Below, in pieces: positions 45,074-52,868 of a DNA stretch of 58,082 nucleotides. The DNA lies in the NCBI GenBank assembly GCA_002928535.1, contig PERG01000013.1, positions 1 through 58,082 on the forward strand. The letters run 5' to 3'. The notes below the pieces were generated by a model that was not told the DNA's origin, made no database searches, and saw nothing but the letters and a program-made list of their open reading frames with translations. Every line of letters starts with the position of its first letter. Position 1 is the stretch's first letter. This DNA is from Methylotenera sp. GTDB taxonomy: Bacteria > Pseudomonadota > Gammaproteobacteria > Burkholderiales > Methylophilaceae. The position numbers were made by a program, and so were the translations under genes.

Positions 45074-45477
45074 GAACTCTCTTTCGGATTGCTTGTTACC
45101 AATACAGGATTTAATAGTTGATAAGTCAAGGACTCACCAATTAAAGCGACCAATAGCTGGATAAATGTTACTAATAAGGCTTCACTTGCTTTAATCGCGT
45201 GTCCTGGCTCCTGCAGCTCATAAAATTGCTTGAAATTGCCAAGTTGTGAAGTGTCATATGTATGATCTTCAATCGTCAGCCACGGAAAGTCTTTACTGAT
45301 AATATGGATAGCACGATTAAAAAGCGCCTCGGTGCCATAGGGGCCAATGACAGGATCTATTTGGCTTGCAAGCTGCTGCCATACAGTGAAAGTAGCCTCA
45401 GCAATCATTGTGGAATCTGAATCAGAGACTATCTGTTGGGCTAAGATGAGTTGTATCGTTTTAGTAAGCGGACGCAC
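45070..45477 (-). CDS. Small protein of unknown family coupled to the KaiC-like ATPase
   Basis: A 135-residue protein with no recognised domain, predicted mostly helical (TIQLILAQQIVSDSDS; FTVWQQLASQIDPVIGPYGT; ASEALLVTFIQLLVALIGES). The stop overlaps the KaiC-like start as ATGA. The only available start in frame is GTG at 45477, with no Shine-Dalgarno. Five bases upstream ends a 22-codon ORF that does have a perfect Shine-Dalgarno. Reading both as one gene needs a single extra base near 45500 and gives a 160-residue protein. The start should therefore be treated as unresolved. By context it may be a KaiC regulator or adaptor. Confidence 0.75.
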   Translation of the reverse strand: MRPLTKTIQLILAQQIVSDSDSTMIAEATFTVWQQLASQIDPVIGPYGTEALFNRAIHIISKDFPWLTIEDHTYDTSQLGNFKQFYELQEPGHAIKASEALLVTFIQLLVALIGESLTYQLLNPVLVTSNPKESS

Positions 45478-45482
45478 TTTTG

Positions 45483-45551
45483 CTACTGCATTGATTTCTT
45501 ATGACTCATGGCAGTCACAACTAGGAGGATTAGGTGGAGATAATGATACAT
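45483..45551 (-). CDS. 22-codon leader ORF, or displaced N-terminus of the KaiC partner
   Basis: The ORF begins MYHYLHLILLVV and ends MSHKKSMQ. AGGAGG stands exactly six bases before its ATG, the best ribosome-binding site in the region. It ends five bases before the GTG of the next gene, which has none. Two readings fit: a translated leader coupled to the next gene, or the true N-terminus of that gene separated by a one-base deletion in the AAGAAA run (joined sequence would read SHKK-INAVAKVRPLTKT). Confidence 0.4.
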   Translation of the reverse strand: MYHYLHLILLVVTAMSHKKSMQ

Positions 45552-45615
45552 AGTTAACCTCCTTAAATATTAAGGACTGCTATTTAGAAATCCATTCAAA
45601 ATGGAAGTAATGAGG

Positions 45616-45730
45616 TTCACTGATTGGGTAAACCAGTGAATGATATAGAGATGGTAGTTAGGGGAAATTAAAGTGTCTGTCCTGTAGCGGACTTAGGTTT
45701 GGACCTAACACATATATTAGGAAAACCTAA
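45616..45730. promoter_or_regulatory. Cluster of four inverted repeats upstream of the KaiC-like operon
   Basis: Within 115 bases: TTCACTG / CAGTGAA (45616-45640), GTCC-TGTAGC-GGAC (45679-45692), TTAGGT-TTGG-ACCTAA (45693-45708) and TTAGG-AAAA-CCTAA (45717-45730). The last two share half-site TTAGG/CCTAA with centres 23 bases apart. They lie between the second Crp-like gene (stop 45769) and the leader start (45551), where the KaiC operon promoter should be. The GTCC-N6-GGAC element recurs at 47707. Confidence 0.6.
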
Positions 45731-45768
45731 ATATTAAGCACTGGCCTGTTGTCCTAGTAAGCGTTCTA

Positions 45769-46512
45769 CTAGTGGGATTGTTGTAATGGGGCGGTATCGT
45801 CGTACATTTCCAGCATGGCATTATAAGTTTGCTTGTCGGTCTGGTAGCAAATGCAGGAGGAGGCTTCCAGGCCAGCTAAATCATGAATATCCATATAGCC
45901 ACGGTTATAGGTGATCAAAGCCTTTTGCTTTAAAGAAGTGGCCGCTTTTGACACACCTACCCTGCGAACCCCGAGCATCTGGGCTAATAATTGCTGGGTG
46001 ATCTTGAAGGTTACAGATTCTTTTCTATCGTAAATCATAAGCAGTAAGCGCGCCAGGCGTTCTTCAACCACATGAAAACGGTTACATACCGTCATTTGCA
46101 CTAATTGACTGAAGGATACGCAAATATAGCGTTTTAGCCTTAATTCTAGCTCAGGGCATTTTTTTAGTTCTTCAAGGAATTGCTTGGCCTCGATGCGCAG
46201 CGTAGAGCCTGCACCTTGCACAATAGCGCGAAAAGGCGCTAGCTTAGATTCCAGCATGAGGGTAATGCCTAACATGCCTTCATTACCGATGAGCGCCACC
46301 TCCATGCCGGCATTTTTATCGACCGGATTAACTAAAGAAACAATACTTTGGAGGGGAAAATAAACGTATGTGATAGGCTCACCAGCTTCGTAAATCACCT
46401 GTGCCAGATTGAAGTGAACAAGCTCACACTGGCCCAAGAAGGCGAGCCGGCTCTTATCAGATAATGCATCTAATAACAGATTTTTAGTTGGAATTATTTT
46501 TTGAGATGCCAT
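45769..46512 (-). CDS. Crp/Fnr-family transcriptional regulator (second of three)
   Basis: A 247-residue regulator, the most divergent of the three. Beta-roll VYFPLQSIVSLVNPVDKNAG and ALIGNEGMLGITLML, dimer helix CNRFHVVEERLARLLLMIYD, recognition region ITQQLLAQMLGVRRVGVSKA, then a C-terminal GLEASSCICYQTDKQTYN with the Cys-x-Cys-Tyr motif. It carries no iron-sulfur cysteines at the N-terminus. It lies directly upstream of the KaiC-like operon on the same strand and could regulate it. Confidence 0.9.
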   Translation of the reverse strand: MASQKIIPTKNLLLDALSDKSRLAFLGQCELVHFNLAQVIYEAGEPITYVYFPLQSIVSLVNPVDKNAGMEVALIGNEGMLGITLMLESKLAPFRAIVQGAGSTLRIEAKQFLEELKKCPELELRLKRYICVSFSQLVQMTVCNRFHVVEERLARLLLMIYDRKESVTFKITQQLLAQMLGVRRVGVSKAATSLKQKALITYNRGYMDIHDLAGLEASSCICYQTDKQTYNAMLEMYDDTAPLQQSH

Positions 46513-46613
46513 CTAGCCCTTTGCGGAAATGCTGCAAGATATTACAGCACCACTACTGGCAAAATCAAGGAACTGATGGGCTAGAAGTCAAGGTAGCTGT
46601 AGGGTAAATAAAT

Positions 46614-46647
46614 CCATTGAATTAGAAAATGCATGTTAATTCAATGG
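46614..46647. repeat. Perfect 11-bp inverted repeat between two Crp-like genes
   Basis: CCATTGAATTA and TAATTCAATGG are separated by 12 bases. They lie about 100 bases before the second Crp-like start and 140 bases after the third Crp-like stop. No T-run follows, so an operator or mRNA hairpin is more likely than a terminator. The rest of the 275-base spacer shows no gene. Confidence 0.6.
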
Positions 46648-46787
46648 GAAATTTCATAGGTGCAGGTGATTGAATAAATACAAAAATCCACAGCCTGTGT
46701 ACCATCTTGGCATTTAATGACGTAATTAGCTATAGAAGAATATATATAGCCGGGCTATTGTTTAAAAGATGATCCGTATGGTTCAGC

Positions 46788-47513
46788 CTAATGAGCAATT
46801 GCATGCAACGCTGGTAGTAAGCGTTCAAATTCCGCTTTTACCACGTGGTAGCATTCACATACCTGCTTTTCTAGCCCTGGGCGGTTTAACACGCGGATCT
46901 TGCCTCGGCTGTAGTTAATCAAGCCTGCTTTTTGTAGTTTACCTGCTGCCTCAGTCACACCAACTCTACGCACGCCTAACATATTGGCAATCAACTCTTG
47001 GGTCATAACGAGCTCGTCGCTTTCCAGGCGATCCAGGCTTAACAATAACCAGCGACATAATTGCTGATCCACGGAATGATGACGGTTACATACCGCTGTC
47101 TGTGACATTTGAGTGATCAAAGCTTGGGTATAGCGCAATAAAAGCCGCATCACCGGGCCGGCACGGTTGAATTCATCTTTAAGCAACTTGGATTTGATTT
47201 TATAACCGTAGCCCTCGCTTTGCACCACGGCGCGGCTGGGGGTGGTTTCCCCGCCCATAAAAATCGAAACCCCTAAAATGCCCTCTTTGCCGACCACGGC
47301 AATTTCAGCAGAAGCACCATCTTCCATTACATATAAGAGTGAAACGATGGAGTTAACTGGAAAATAGACATATGGGAGTATGGCGCCTGATTCATACAAC
47401 ACTTCCCCCAACGATAGTTTAACTAATTCGAGCTGTGGAAAGAGGCGATCATATTCAGATTTGAATAATGCATCTAATAAGTGATTCTGCCGCGGATTAT
47501 AGATATCTGACAT
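46788..47513 (-). CDS. Crp/Fnr-family transcriptional regulator (third of three)
   Basis: A 241-residue regulator, close paralogue of the one at 35500: both share ASxEIAVVGxxGxxGxSxF, CNRHHSxDQQLCRxLLLSLD and MLANxLGVRR-type helices. Here these read VYFPVNSIVSLLYVMEDGAS, CNRHHSVDQQLCRWLLLSLD and MTQELIANMLGVRRVGVTEA. The tail is GLEKQVCECYHVVKAEFERL. The effector is unknown. The upstream 420-base spacer is rich in palindromes. Confidence 0.9.
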   Translation of the reverse strand: MSDIYNPRQNHLLDALFKSEYDRLFPQLELVKLSLGEVLYESGAILPYVYFPVNSIVSLLYVMEDGASAEIAVVGKEGILGVSIFMGGETTPSRAVVQSEGYGYKIKSKLLKDEFNRAGPVMRLLLRYTQALITQMSQTAVCNRHHSVDQQLCRWLLLSLDRLESDELVMTQELIANMLGVRRVGVTEAAGKLQKAGLINYSRGKIRVLNRPGLEKQVCECYHVVKAEFERLLPALHAIAH

Positions 47514-47936
47514 ATCACCCCTGATTGATGACGACTATTGTTTTGACAAATTTTGTAAGCCGAATACATCAATATAGTGGAAATTTGCAATCATGTATGT
47601 TCGCTTTAGAACATATAGATCATCATTTAAAAAATTAATTCACATCAGCAGCCAGTAACTACGTCAATAAATTGGGATTTAACTAAATTTGTTAATTTGT
47701 CGATATGTCCGGTAACGGACAGATGAAAGCCTATATGCAACCCATACTGGGTTTCCAATGATTGAAGATGTGAGATAGATAAAAAATGCTTTGTAATTAA
47801 ACTCTAGGACATTTTCAACTTCATAAAACCTTAGAAACTTGCAAATACCATCTGGGCTTTCTGCGGCATAAATTAAGCAGCGCGCTTATTGATCGTCTTA
47901 CACATCTTTGTTCAAGAAAGTATTGGGTGAACGAGC
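47514..47936. promoter_or_regulatory. 423-base divergent spacer with three palindromes
   Basis: No gene is visible here. The AT-rich spacer between the third Crp-like gene and the GAF gene holds TATGTTC-GCTTTA-GAACATA (47596-47615), TGTCCG-GTAA-CGGACA (47706-47721) and AACCCA-TAC-TGGGTT (47739-47753), all perfect. On the minus strand the second reads TCTGTCC-GTTAC-CGGAC, matching TCTGTCC-TGTAG-CGGAC upstream of the KaiC operon. The region probably carries both promoters and several operators. Confidence 0.6.
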
Positions 47937-48455
47937 ATGAAATCAATTCTAAAGAAATTAGGCTTAGAAACTAAAGTCCTTACCGGGATTCATCCTGAAC
48001 GCAAACTTCAGGTCATGGATTCTCAATATGAGACTTTATATCAATCCATCAATAAACTTGCCGCGACTATTACTAGCACGCCGCTCGCGATGATCACTTT
48101 TTATAATGAGCAGCATGTATGGGTTGAATCGGATGCAATTAAATCAGACACGCTCCAATATACCCATAATGAGACTTTTTATAATTGGGCAATTACCAAT
48201 AAAGAATATATTGAAATTTCAGATACCTCATTAATCTCAGACCAGGGCCCTCATGCTTTAAACCGCTATTATCCCAATCTCAAATTCTATGCGGGTGTGC
48301 CTTTGAAGTTACCCTTGGGTGAAGTAATCGGCGTATTAAGCGTATTTGATATCAAGCCAAATAGCATGAATCCACACCAGAAAAGTATATTGGTTGCCCT
48401 TGCCGATGTGGTGGCAAAAAGCATGGTGTTTAAGCATCACCTTATAATGAATTAA
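47937..48455 (+). CDS. Stand-alone GAF-domain protein
   Basis: A 172-residue soluble protein made of one GAF domain (about 20-165). Recognisable parts are TSTPLAMITFYNEQHVWVES, the helix after ETFYNWAITNKEYIEISDTS and the core FYAGVPLKLPLGEVIGVLSV followed by FDIKP. GAF domains bind small molecules, haem or bilins, or mediate contacts. There is no conserved chromophore Cys at the expected place. No output domain is attached, so it may act with a regulator nearby. Divergent from the third Crp-like gene. Confidence 0.87.
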   Translation: MKSILKKLGLETKVLTGIHPERKLQVMDSQYETLYQSINKLAATITSTPLAMITFYNEQHVWVESDAIKSDTLQYTHNETFYNWAITNKEYIEISDTSLISDQGPHALNRYYPNLKFYAGVPLKLPLGEVIGVLSVFDIKPNSMNPHQKSILVALADVVAKSMVFKHHLIMN

Positions 48456-48621
48456 CCCTCCAGACTAAGCGCCAATCCTCGTCTTACCAACCAATTTGTC
48501 AAATATTCATAGTCTATTCGGACTATTTGCGCCTGAAAAATACACTGTTAAATTAAGCTTAGCTGGTCAAAATTGACACCCAGCCTTTTTAATGCCTGAT
48601 CTCAATAAAAGGAATTTTCCG

Positions 48622-49377
48622 ATGAGAACATTTAAATGCAGCTTCCTCTTGGTATGGTTGATATTGTGTTCATCTTCGGCATTCGCAGCCAGCGCTTCAG
48701 CCTATTTGGATAACTTCAGTTTGGACGTGACGGGCGGCAGTCTCACGCAGCGTGATAACTCTTTCGTCAATACAGATGTTTCCGTAATCGGTGATAGACA
48801 ACAGCATTATTCTTATACGCCTGAGGCAGATTTTTCGTTCTTTTCTTCAACGTCTCTTGCTAATGCAACGGATACCGCAATAGCGGAAGTATCATTTGGT
48901 CCCAATGACCCAAACTCTTATATGTCTGCCTCCGTAATTGGGGAGGATCAGCACTTTACTTTTGCACAATCGTCTTTATTTTATACTTACAATTATCAAG
49001 CCAATACGGCTGTCACTGTTTCTGCCGATGCATTTATCGAGTTCCAACCAGATCCTGGGAGTGAGTTTCTAGCTTCTACTGGTGCTGGATTCTATTTTCA
49101 CAATGTGATGAATCCCAATGAATATTCATTCAGCCGTTTTTTAATTGAAGAAAATACGACATCGCCCTATAGTCGGTTTGATAGCTTATCAGCAACTTTC
49201 CAGGCGCCAGTAGATATGATCTTACTTATTGGCTACGGCGTCACAGCCAGGATCAATGACGCACCTGTGACACCAGTACCCGAACCTGAAACCTACGCCA
49301 TGCTGCTGGCAGGTTTGGGCTTAATAGGGTTTGTGGGTAAACGAAAATCTAAAAATGATATTCGTGAGAGAAATTGA
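48622..49377 (+). CDS. PEP-CTERM exported protein (first of three)
   Basis: A 251-residue exported protein: signal peptide (TFKCSFLLVWLILCSSSAFA), a beta-rich Ser/Thr/Ala/Asn domain, and a C-terminal PEP-CTERM sorting tag PVPEPETYAMLLAGLGLIGF then VGKRKSK. PEP-CTERM proteins are recognised by exosortase (EpsH) and released into the extracellular matrix or surface; no exosortase is in this window. AAGGA precedes the ATG at 48622 (MRTFK). The N-terminal motif AYLDNFSLDVTGG is shared with the third gene, marking paralogues. GTCAA-AA-TTGAC (48566-48577) lies upstream. Confidence 0.9.
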   Translation: MRTFKCSFLLVWLILCSSSAFAASASAYLDNFSLDVTGGSLTQRDNSFVNTDVSVIGDRQQHYSYTPEADFSFFSSTSLANATDTAIAEVSFGPNDPNSYMSASVIGEDQHFTFAQSSLFYTYNYQANTAVTVSADAFIEFQPDPGSEFLASTGAGFYFHNVMNPNEYSFSRFLIEENTTSPYSRFDSLSATFQAPVDMILLIGYGVTARINDAPVTPVPEPETYAMLLAGLGLIGFVGKRKSKNDIRERN

Positions 49378-49380
49378 ATC

Positions 49381-50058
49381 ATGGATACTTTAGCCAGATT
49401 TGATTGCCATAAATTGTTCCGAAATGCCATCCTATACATTTCCACCCTGGCATTAGCCATATTTTCCAGCATTTCATATTCGGCTTATCAGTACACTTAC
49501 TACGGCAATACCATCACCGGTACTTTTACCCAATACCATCCTGAGATTCCGGAACCATATAACACACCTACTGTTTCAGAATTTACCGGCGCAGTATTCG
49601 TACAGTTTGTTTCACCCACCTTGTTAACCGGGGCTATCGACATGTCTGATATCGATAGCTTTATGATGGGTGGGGAAACGACTCCGGGCTTTTCTGGTAA
49701 CGGCTCTATTATTGGCAATTGGGTATATCCCTATCCATATCAAGTGCCCGCTTATAGCAGTTATGGCGAGTTTGCAATCAACTCGGTAGATGCCAACGGC
49801 CTGCCGACGGATTGGAATATCAAAATGTTCGGCAATGAAGGTTACACACGCCATACTTACTACAATTTTGAAACAACGCCCTTTCTGGACAAGATATACG
49901 GTTATAGCGAATATGGCTCTGAATGGTCAGGTGAAATTGCAGTGAACCCAGGCCAGTGGAAGGTCACTTCCGTGGTACCTGAGCCAGAAACATACATCAT
50001 GCTTTTAGCCGGCTTAGGCTTAATCGGTTTTGTATATAAACGCAGACGGTCGTTTTAG
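49381..50058 (+). CDS. PEP-CTERM exported protein (second of three)
   Basis: A 225-residue protein starting three bases after the previous stop. The signal sequence is preceded by a longer basic N-region (ILYISTLALAIFSSISYSAY). The mature part is rich in Tyr, Pro and Gly (YTYYGNTITGTFTQYHPEIP; GNWVYPYPYQVPAYSSYGEF) and ends with the tag VVPEPETYIMLLAGLGLIGF and VYKRRRSF. Its body is unrelated to the other two. The tight spacing indicates cotranscription with the first. Confidence 0.88.
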   Translation: MDTLARFDCHKLFRNAILYISTLALAIFSSISYSAYQYTYYGNTITGTFTQYHPEIPEPYNTPTVSEFTGAVFVQFVSPTLLTGAIDMSDIDSFMMGGETTPGFSGNGSIIGNWVYPYPYQVPAYSSYGEFAINSVDANGLPTDWNIKMFGNEGYTRHTYYNFETTPFLDKIYGYSEYGSEWSGEIAVNPGQWKVTSVVPEPETYIMLLAGLGLIGFVYKRRRSF

Positions 50059-50120
50059 TATTTTGGAAGTAAATATAACTAAACACTTGTAGGCGCCATC
50101 AATCCTTTTTAGGAGGCAAC

Positions 50121-50852
50121 ATGAAAATTGTATATAGCTTCATCTGTCTAGCGTTTTTGTGTGCTTTTCCATCCGCGCAAGCTACTACCGCCTATGCTTC
50201 TTTGGATAACTTTAGTTTTGAAGTTTCTGGTCCGGGAATCAGTGTGGATACTGATGATTTTTTTGCATTCAGTAGAGGATTTCTGAACAATACCAGCACC
50301 TCTGATTCAACGACAACCCTAGGGCCGGATTATTCGTTCTCCATTTCAAATTTTGTGACCAATGGTATTAATTCTGCAAGTGGTGGCGCCACCTATGGGC
50401 TGGGAAATAGTAATTCTTTAGTATTTGCGCAAACAGATGGTGATCTTGCGTCAGCTTCAACCACGATAGTAGAGTTTGCTTTTGATTACCTCGCCAATAC
50501 AGTGGTTACACTATCTGCCGATGCATTCATTGATCATCAACCGCCCTTAGGTAGTGAGGGCGTAGCAGTAGGCCAGGCACAGATTAGCATGAATAGCCTT
50601 AGCCCTTATTCCAGCCATGCAGGCATCATTCGACAAACCGCTGATCCCTTTACCGTCGGAGAGCGCCTTACTGCTACATTTAGTGCGCCTATTGATACTA
50701 CGTTATTACTCTATTTTATTACTGCTGTAAGAATCAATGAGTTTCCATACACATCCCCAGTCCCAGAACCTCAAACGTATCTCATGCTGTTAGCAGGCAT
50801 GGGCATGATAGGCTTAGTCGCGAGGCGCCGCCGCCTAGTTGAACTCATGTAA
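50121..50852 (+). CDS. PEP-CTERM exported protein (third of three)
   Basis: A 243-residue protein with signal peptide (KIVYSFICLAFLCAFPSAQA), a beta-rich domain opening AYASLDNFSFEVSGPG, similar to the first gene, and shared motifs later (ANTVVTLSADAFIDHQPPLG against ANTAVTVSADAFIEFQPDPG). It ends PVPEPQTYLMLLAGMGMIGL then VARRRRLVELM. AGGAGG six bases before the ATG is a strong ribosome-binding site. A terminator follows within three bases of the stop. Confidence 0.9.
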   Translation: MKIVYSFICLAFLCAFPSAQATTAYASLDNFSFEVSGPGISVDTDDFFAFSRGFLNNTSTSDSTTTLGPDYSFSISNFVTNGINSASGGATYGLGNSNSLVFAQTDGDLASASTTIVEFAFDYLANTVVTLSADAFIDHQPPLGSEGVAVGQAQISMNSLSPYSSHAGIIRQTADPFTVGERLTATFSAPIDTTLLLYFITAVRINEFPYTSPVPEPQTYLMLLAGMGMIGLVARRRRLVELM

Positions 50853-50854
50853 TG

Positions 50855-50879
50855 AAAAAGCCCCTTAGCGGGGCTTTTT
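50855..50879. terminator. Bidirectional terminator after PEP-CTERM genes and ssb
   Basis: AAAAAGCCCC-TTAGC-GGGGCTTTTT, a perfect stem with A- and T-tracts, just after the third PEP-CTERM stop and 28 bases past the ssb stop on the other strand. Confidence 0.9.
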
Positions 50880-50906
50880 TGAAGCTAGTAATTTCAAAAC
50901 CTTGGA

Positions 50907-51407
50907 TTAAAACGGAATGTCATCCTCAAAGTCGTCAAAGTTATTACCCGCAGCAGGTGCTGCTTTGGTTGGCGCATTGGTCTGTTTTGCAGGTGCTTGG
51001 CTGTAGCTGCTGTCGTCCATGCCGCTGCTTTGATCCATACCGCCGCCATCATAACTGGCATTAGCACTACCACCTTCACGGCCACCTAACATTTGCATTT
51101 GGTCAGCAATGATTTCTGTCGTGTAGCGATCTTGGCCTTCTTTGGTTTGCCATTTACGTGTTTGCAAGCGACCTTCCACATATACCGGACGGCCTTTTTT
51201 GAGGTATTCACCGGCAATCTCGGCCAGCTTGCGGTACATCACGATGTTGTGCCATTCAGTACGTTCCTGCTTGGCACCGGCCTTGTCTTTCCAGCTATCG
51301 GTGGTCGCTATACTGAAATTACACACAGCTTCACCGTTAGGCATATACCGTACTTCAGGATCACGGCCTAGATTACCTACTAATATCACTTTATTGACTG
51401 ATGCCAT
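50907..51407 (-). CDS. ssb: Single-stranded DNA-binding protein
   Basis: SSB coats single-stranded DNA during replication and repair. The OB-fold (about 1-110) begins [20 protein letters not shown] with [20 protein letters not shown]; a Gly/Asp/Ser/Gln linker follows, and the acidic C-terminal tip [10 protein letters not shown] binds partner proteins. 166 residues, typical. It is three bases downstream of the MFS gene; ssb, MFS gene and divergent uvrA form a very common arrangement. Confidence 0.97.
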   Translation of the reverse strand: MASVNKVILVGNLGRDPEVRYMPNGEAVCNFSIATTDSWKDKAGAKQERTEWHNIVMYRKLAEIAGEYLKKGRPVYVEGRLQTRKWQTKEGQDRYTTEIIADQMQMLGGREGGSANASYDGGGMDQSSGMDDSSYSQAPAKQTNAPTKAAPAAGNNFDDFEDDIPF

Positions 51408-51410
51408 TTT

Positions 51411-52859
51411 TTATCCCTTCAACAATTTAAGCACATGGGTATCATCCCAATCCTGCTGTTTATCTATCTTTAATATCACGGTGAACTCTTGCGGCAATAC
51501 CACCGCTTCGATGACACCTTCAAGTTTTGCAAGCTTATTCCGCAGGGTTGTAGCGCGTCTGCCGGTCAATTCCCCCGCTGCTTGGTCCATGCTATACATT
51601 TTGGTTTTAACTGCTGGTGGCGCTTGCATTGAAAATGCCAATATTAGCCACAAAAACATCATTATGCTACAGAAGATAAACACACTGGAAAAACCTAAGG
51701 TATGTGAAAGATACCCCCCCAAAGCGCCACCCACAAAAATACCTAATGATTGCGAAGTATTGTAGACCCCGATCGCCGTGCCCTTGGCTGCTGCTGGCGC
51801 GATTTTGCTAATGATCGAAGGCAGTGATGCTTCCAGCACATTAAAAGCGATAAAGTAAAAGGTCAGCGAAGCAATAATGCCCCAGAAGTGATGAATAGAC
51901 GCTGCAAACATGATTTGCGCGACCAGCATAATGGCAATCGCGCCCACAAAAATGCGTTTGATTTTGGCTTGTTTTTCCGCGTAGATAATCGCCGGCACCA
52001 TCAAGATAAACGAAGCGATCAGCACCGGTAAATAAATCTGCCAATGCTGGTTCTCATGCATGCCGCTGGATTCAATTATGGCAAATGGCACTACCACGAA
52101 CATCGCCATTTGTGCCGCATGTAGCGCAAAAATCCCGTAATTCAAACGTAGTAGCTGGCTGTTTTTTAACACATCTTTGAGTTTAGCTGGTGCTGCACTC
52201 GCGTCGGAATGGTAATGGCTGTGAACTGGGTTTGGCACTACAAATTTAACGACAGCTATCGCACCCAAAGTTAATACCGCGGTCATGGCAAAAATACCTG
52301 GCACACCTATCCATTGATTCAGTATCGGGCCACCAATGAGAGAGAGTGCGAATGCAATGCCAATGGTGCCGCCAATGGTAGCCATGGCTTTAGTACGATT
52401 TTCGTCGCGCGTTAGATCCGCCACTAAAGCGGTGACCACGGCTGACACCGCTCCTGCGCCTTGAATAGCACGGCCGATAATGATGGTTTCAATATTAATC
52501 GCGAGTGCCGCCACCATGCTGCCAACGGCAAAAATCGCCAAGCCTATGTAAATCATCGGTTTGCGGCCAAATTTGTCTGAAGCCATGCCAAAGGGAAGCT
52601 GGAATAAGGCTTGTGTTAATCCGTATGCACCCAAAGCCAGACCAATCATGAGGCTGCTGGGTTTTTCCGGTAGTGTTGAGGCGTAAATTGCAAAAATGGG
52701 CAAAATCAGGAACATGCCTAACATGCGCAAGCCGTATATAGAGGCCAAACTGACAGTCGCACGCACTTCTATCGGAGACATGGTCCCGGATGGAACTTCA
52801 CTGATGGCGGTGGTCTGATTGAAAACCTGTTTGTCTGTGGGATTGTTGCTTGCGGACAT
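51411..52859 (-). CDS. MFS transporter with YajR-like C-terminal domain
   Basis: A 482-residue major facilitator with twelve transmembrane helices (GLRMLGMFLILPIFAIYAST at the first, PFGMASDKFGRKPMIYIGLA with the MFS loop motif). A cytoplasmic domain of about 65 residues follows (AKLEGVIEAVVLPQEFTVIL, ending DTHVLKLLKG), resembling the ferredoxin-like YAM domain of E. coli YajR. Substrate unknown. Start chosen at 52859 (MSASNNPTDK); the longer frame would overlap the divergent uvrA. It is upstream of ssb. Confidence 0.91.
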   Translation of the reverse strand: MSASNNPTDKQVFNQTTAISEVPSGTMSPIEVRATVSLASIYGLRMLGMFLILPIFAIYASTLPEKPSSLMIGLALGAYGLTQALFQLPFGMASDKFGRKPMIYIGLAIFAVGSMVAALAINIETIIIGRAIQGAGAVSAVVTALVADLTRDENRTKAMATIGGTIGIAFALSLIGGPILNQWIGVPGIFAMTAVLTLGAIAVVKFVVPNPVHSHYHSDASAAPAKLKDVLKNSQLLRLNYGIFALHAAQMAMFVVVPFAIIESSGMHENQHWQIYLPVLIASFILMVPAIIYAEKQAKIKRIFVGAIAIMLVAQIMFAASIHHFWGIIASLTFYFIAFNVLEASLPSIISKIAPAAAKGTAIGVYNTSQSLGIFVGGALGGYLSHTLGFSSVFIFCSIMMFLWLILAFSMQAPPAVKTKMYSMDQAAGELTGRRATTLRNKLAKLEGVIEAVVLPQEFTVILKIDKQQDWDDTHVLKLLKG

Positions 52860-52868
52860 GAAAAATAA

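Noticed and set aside
47596-47615. TATGTTC-N6-GAACATA as a LexA/SOS box
   Set aside because: Spacing and half-sites do not match the betaproteobacterial LexA box CTGT-N8-ACAG; kept only as an unassigned palindrome.
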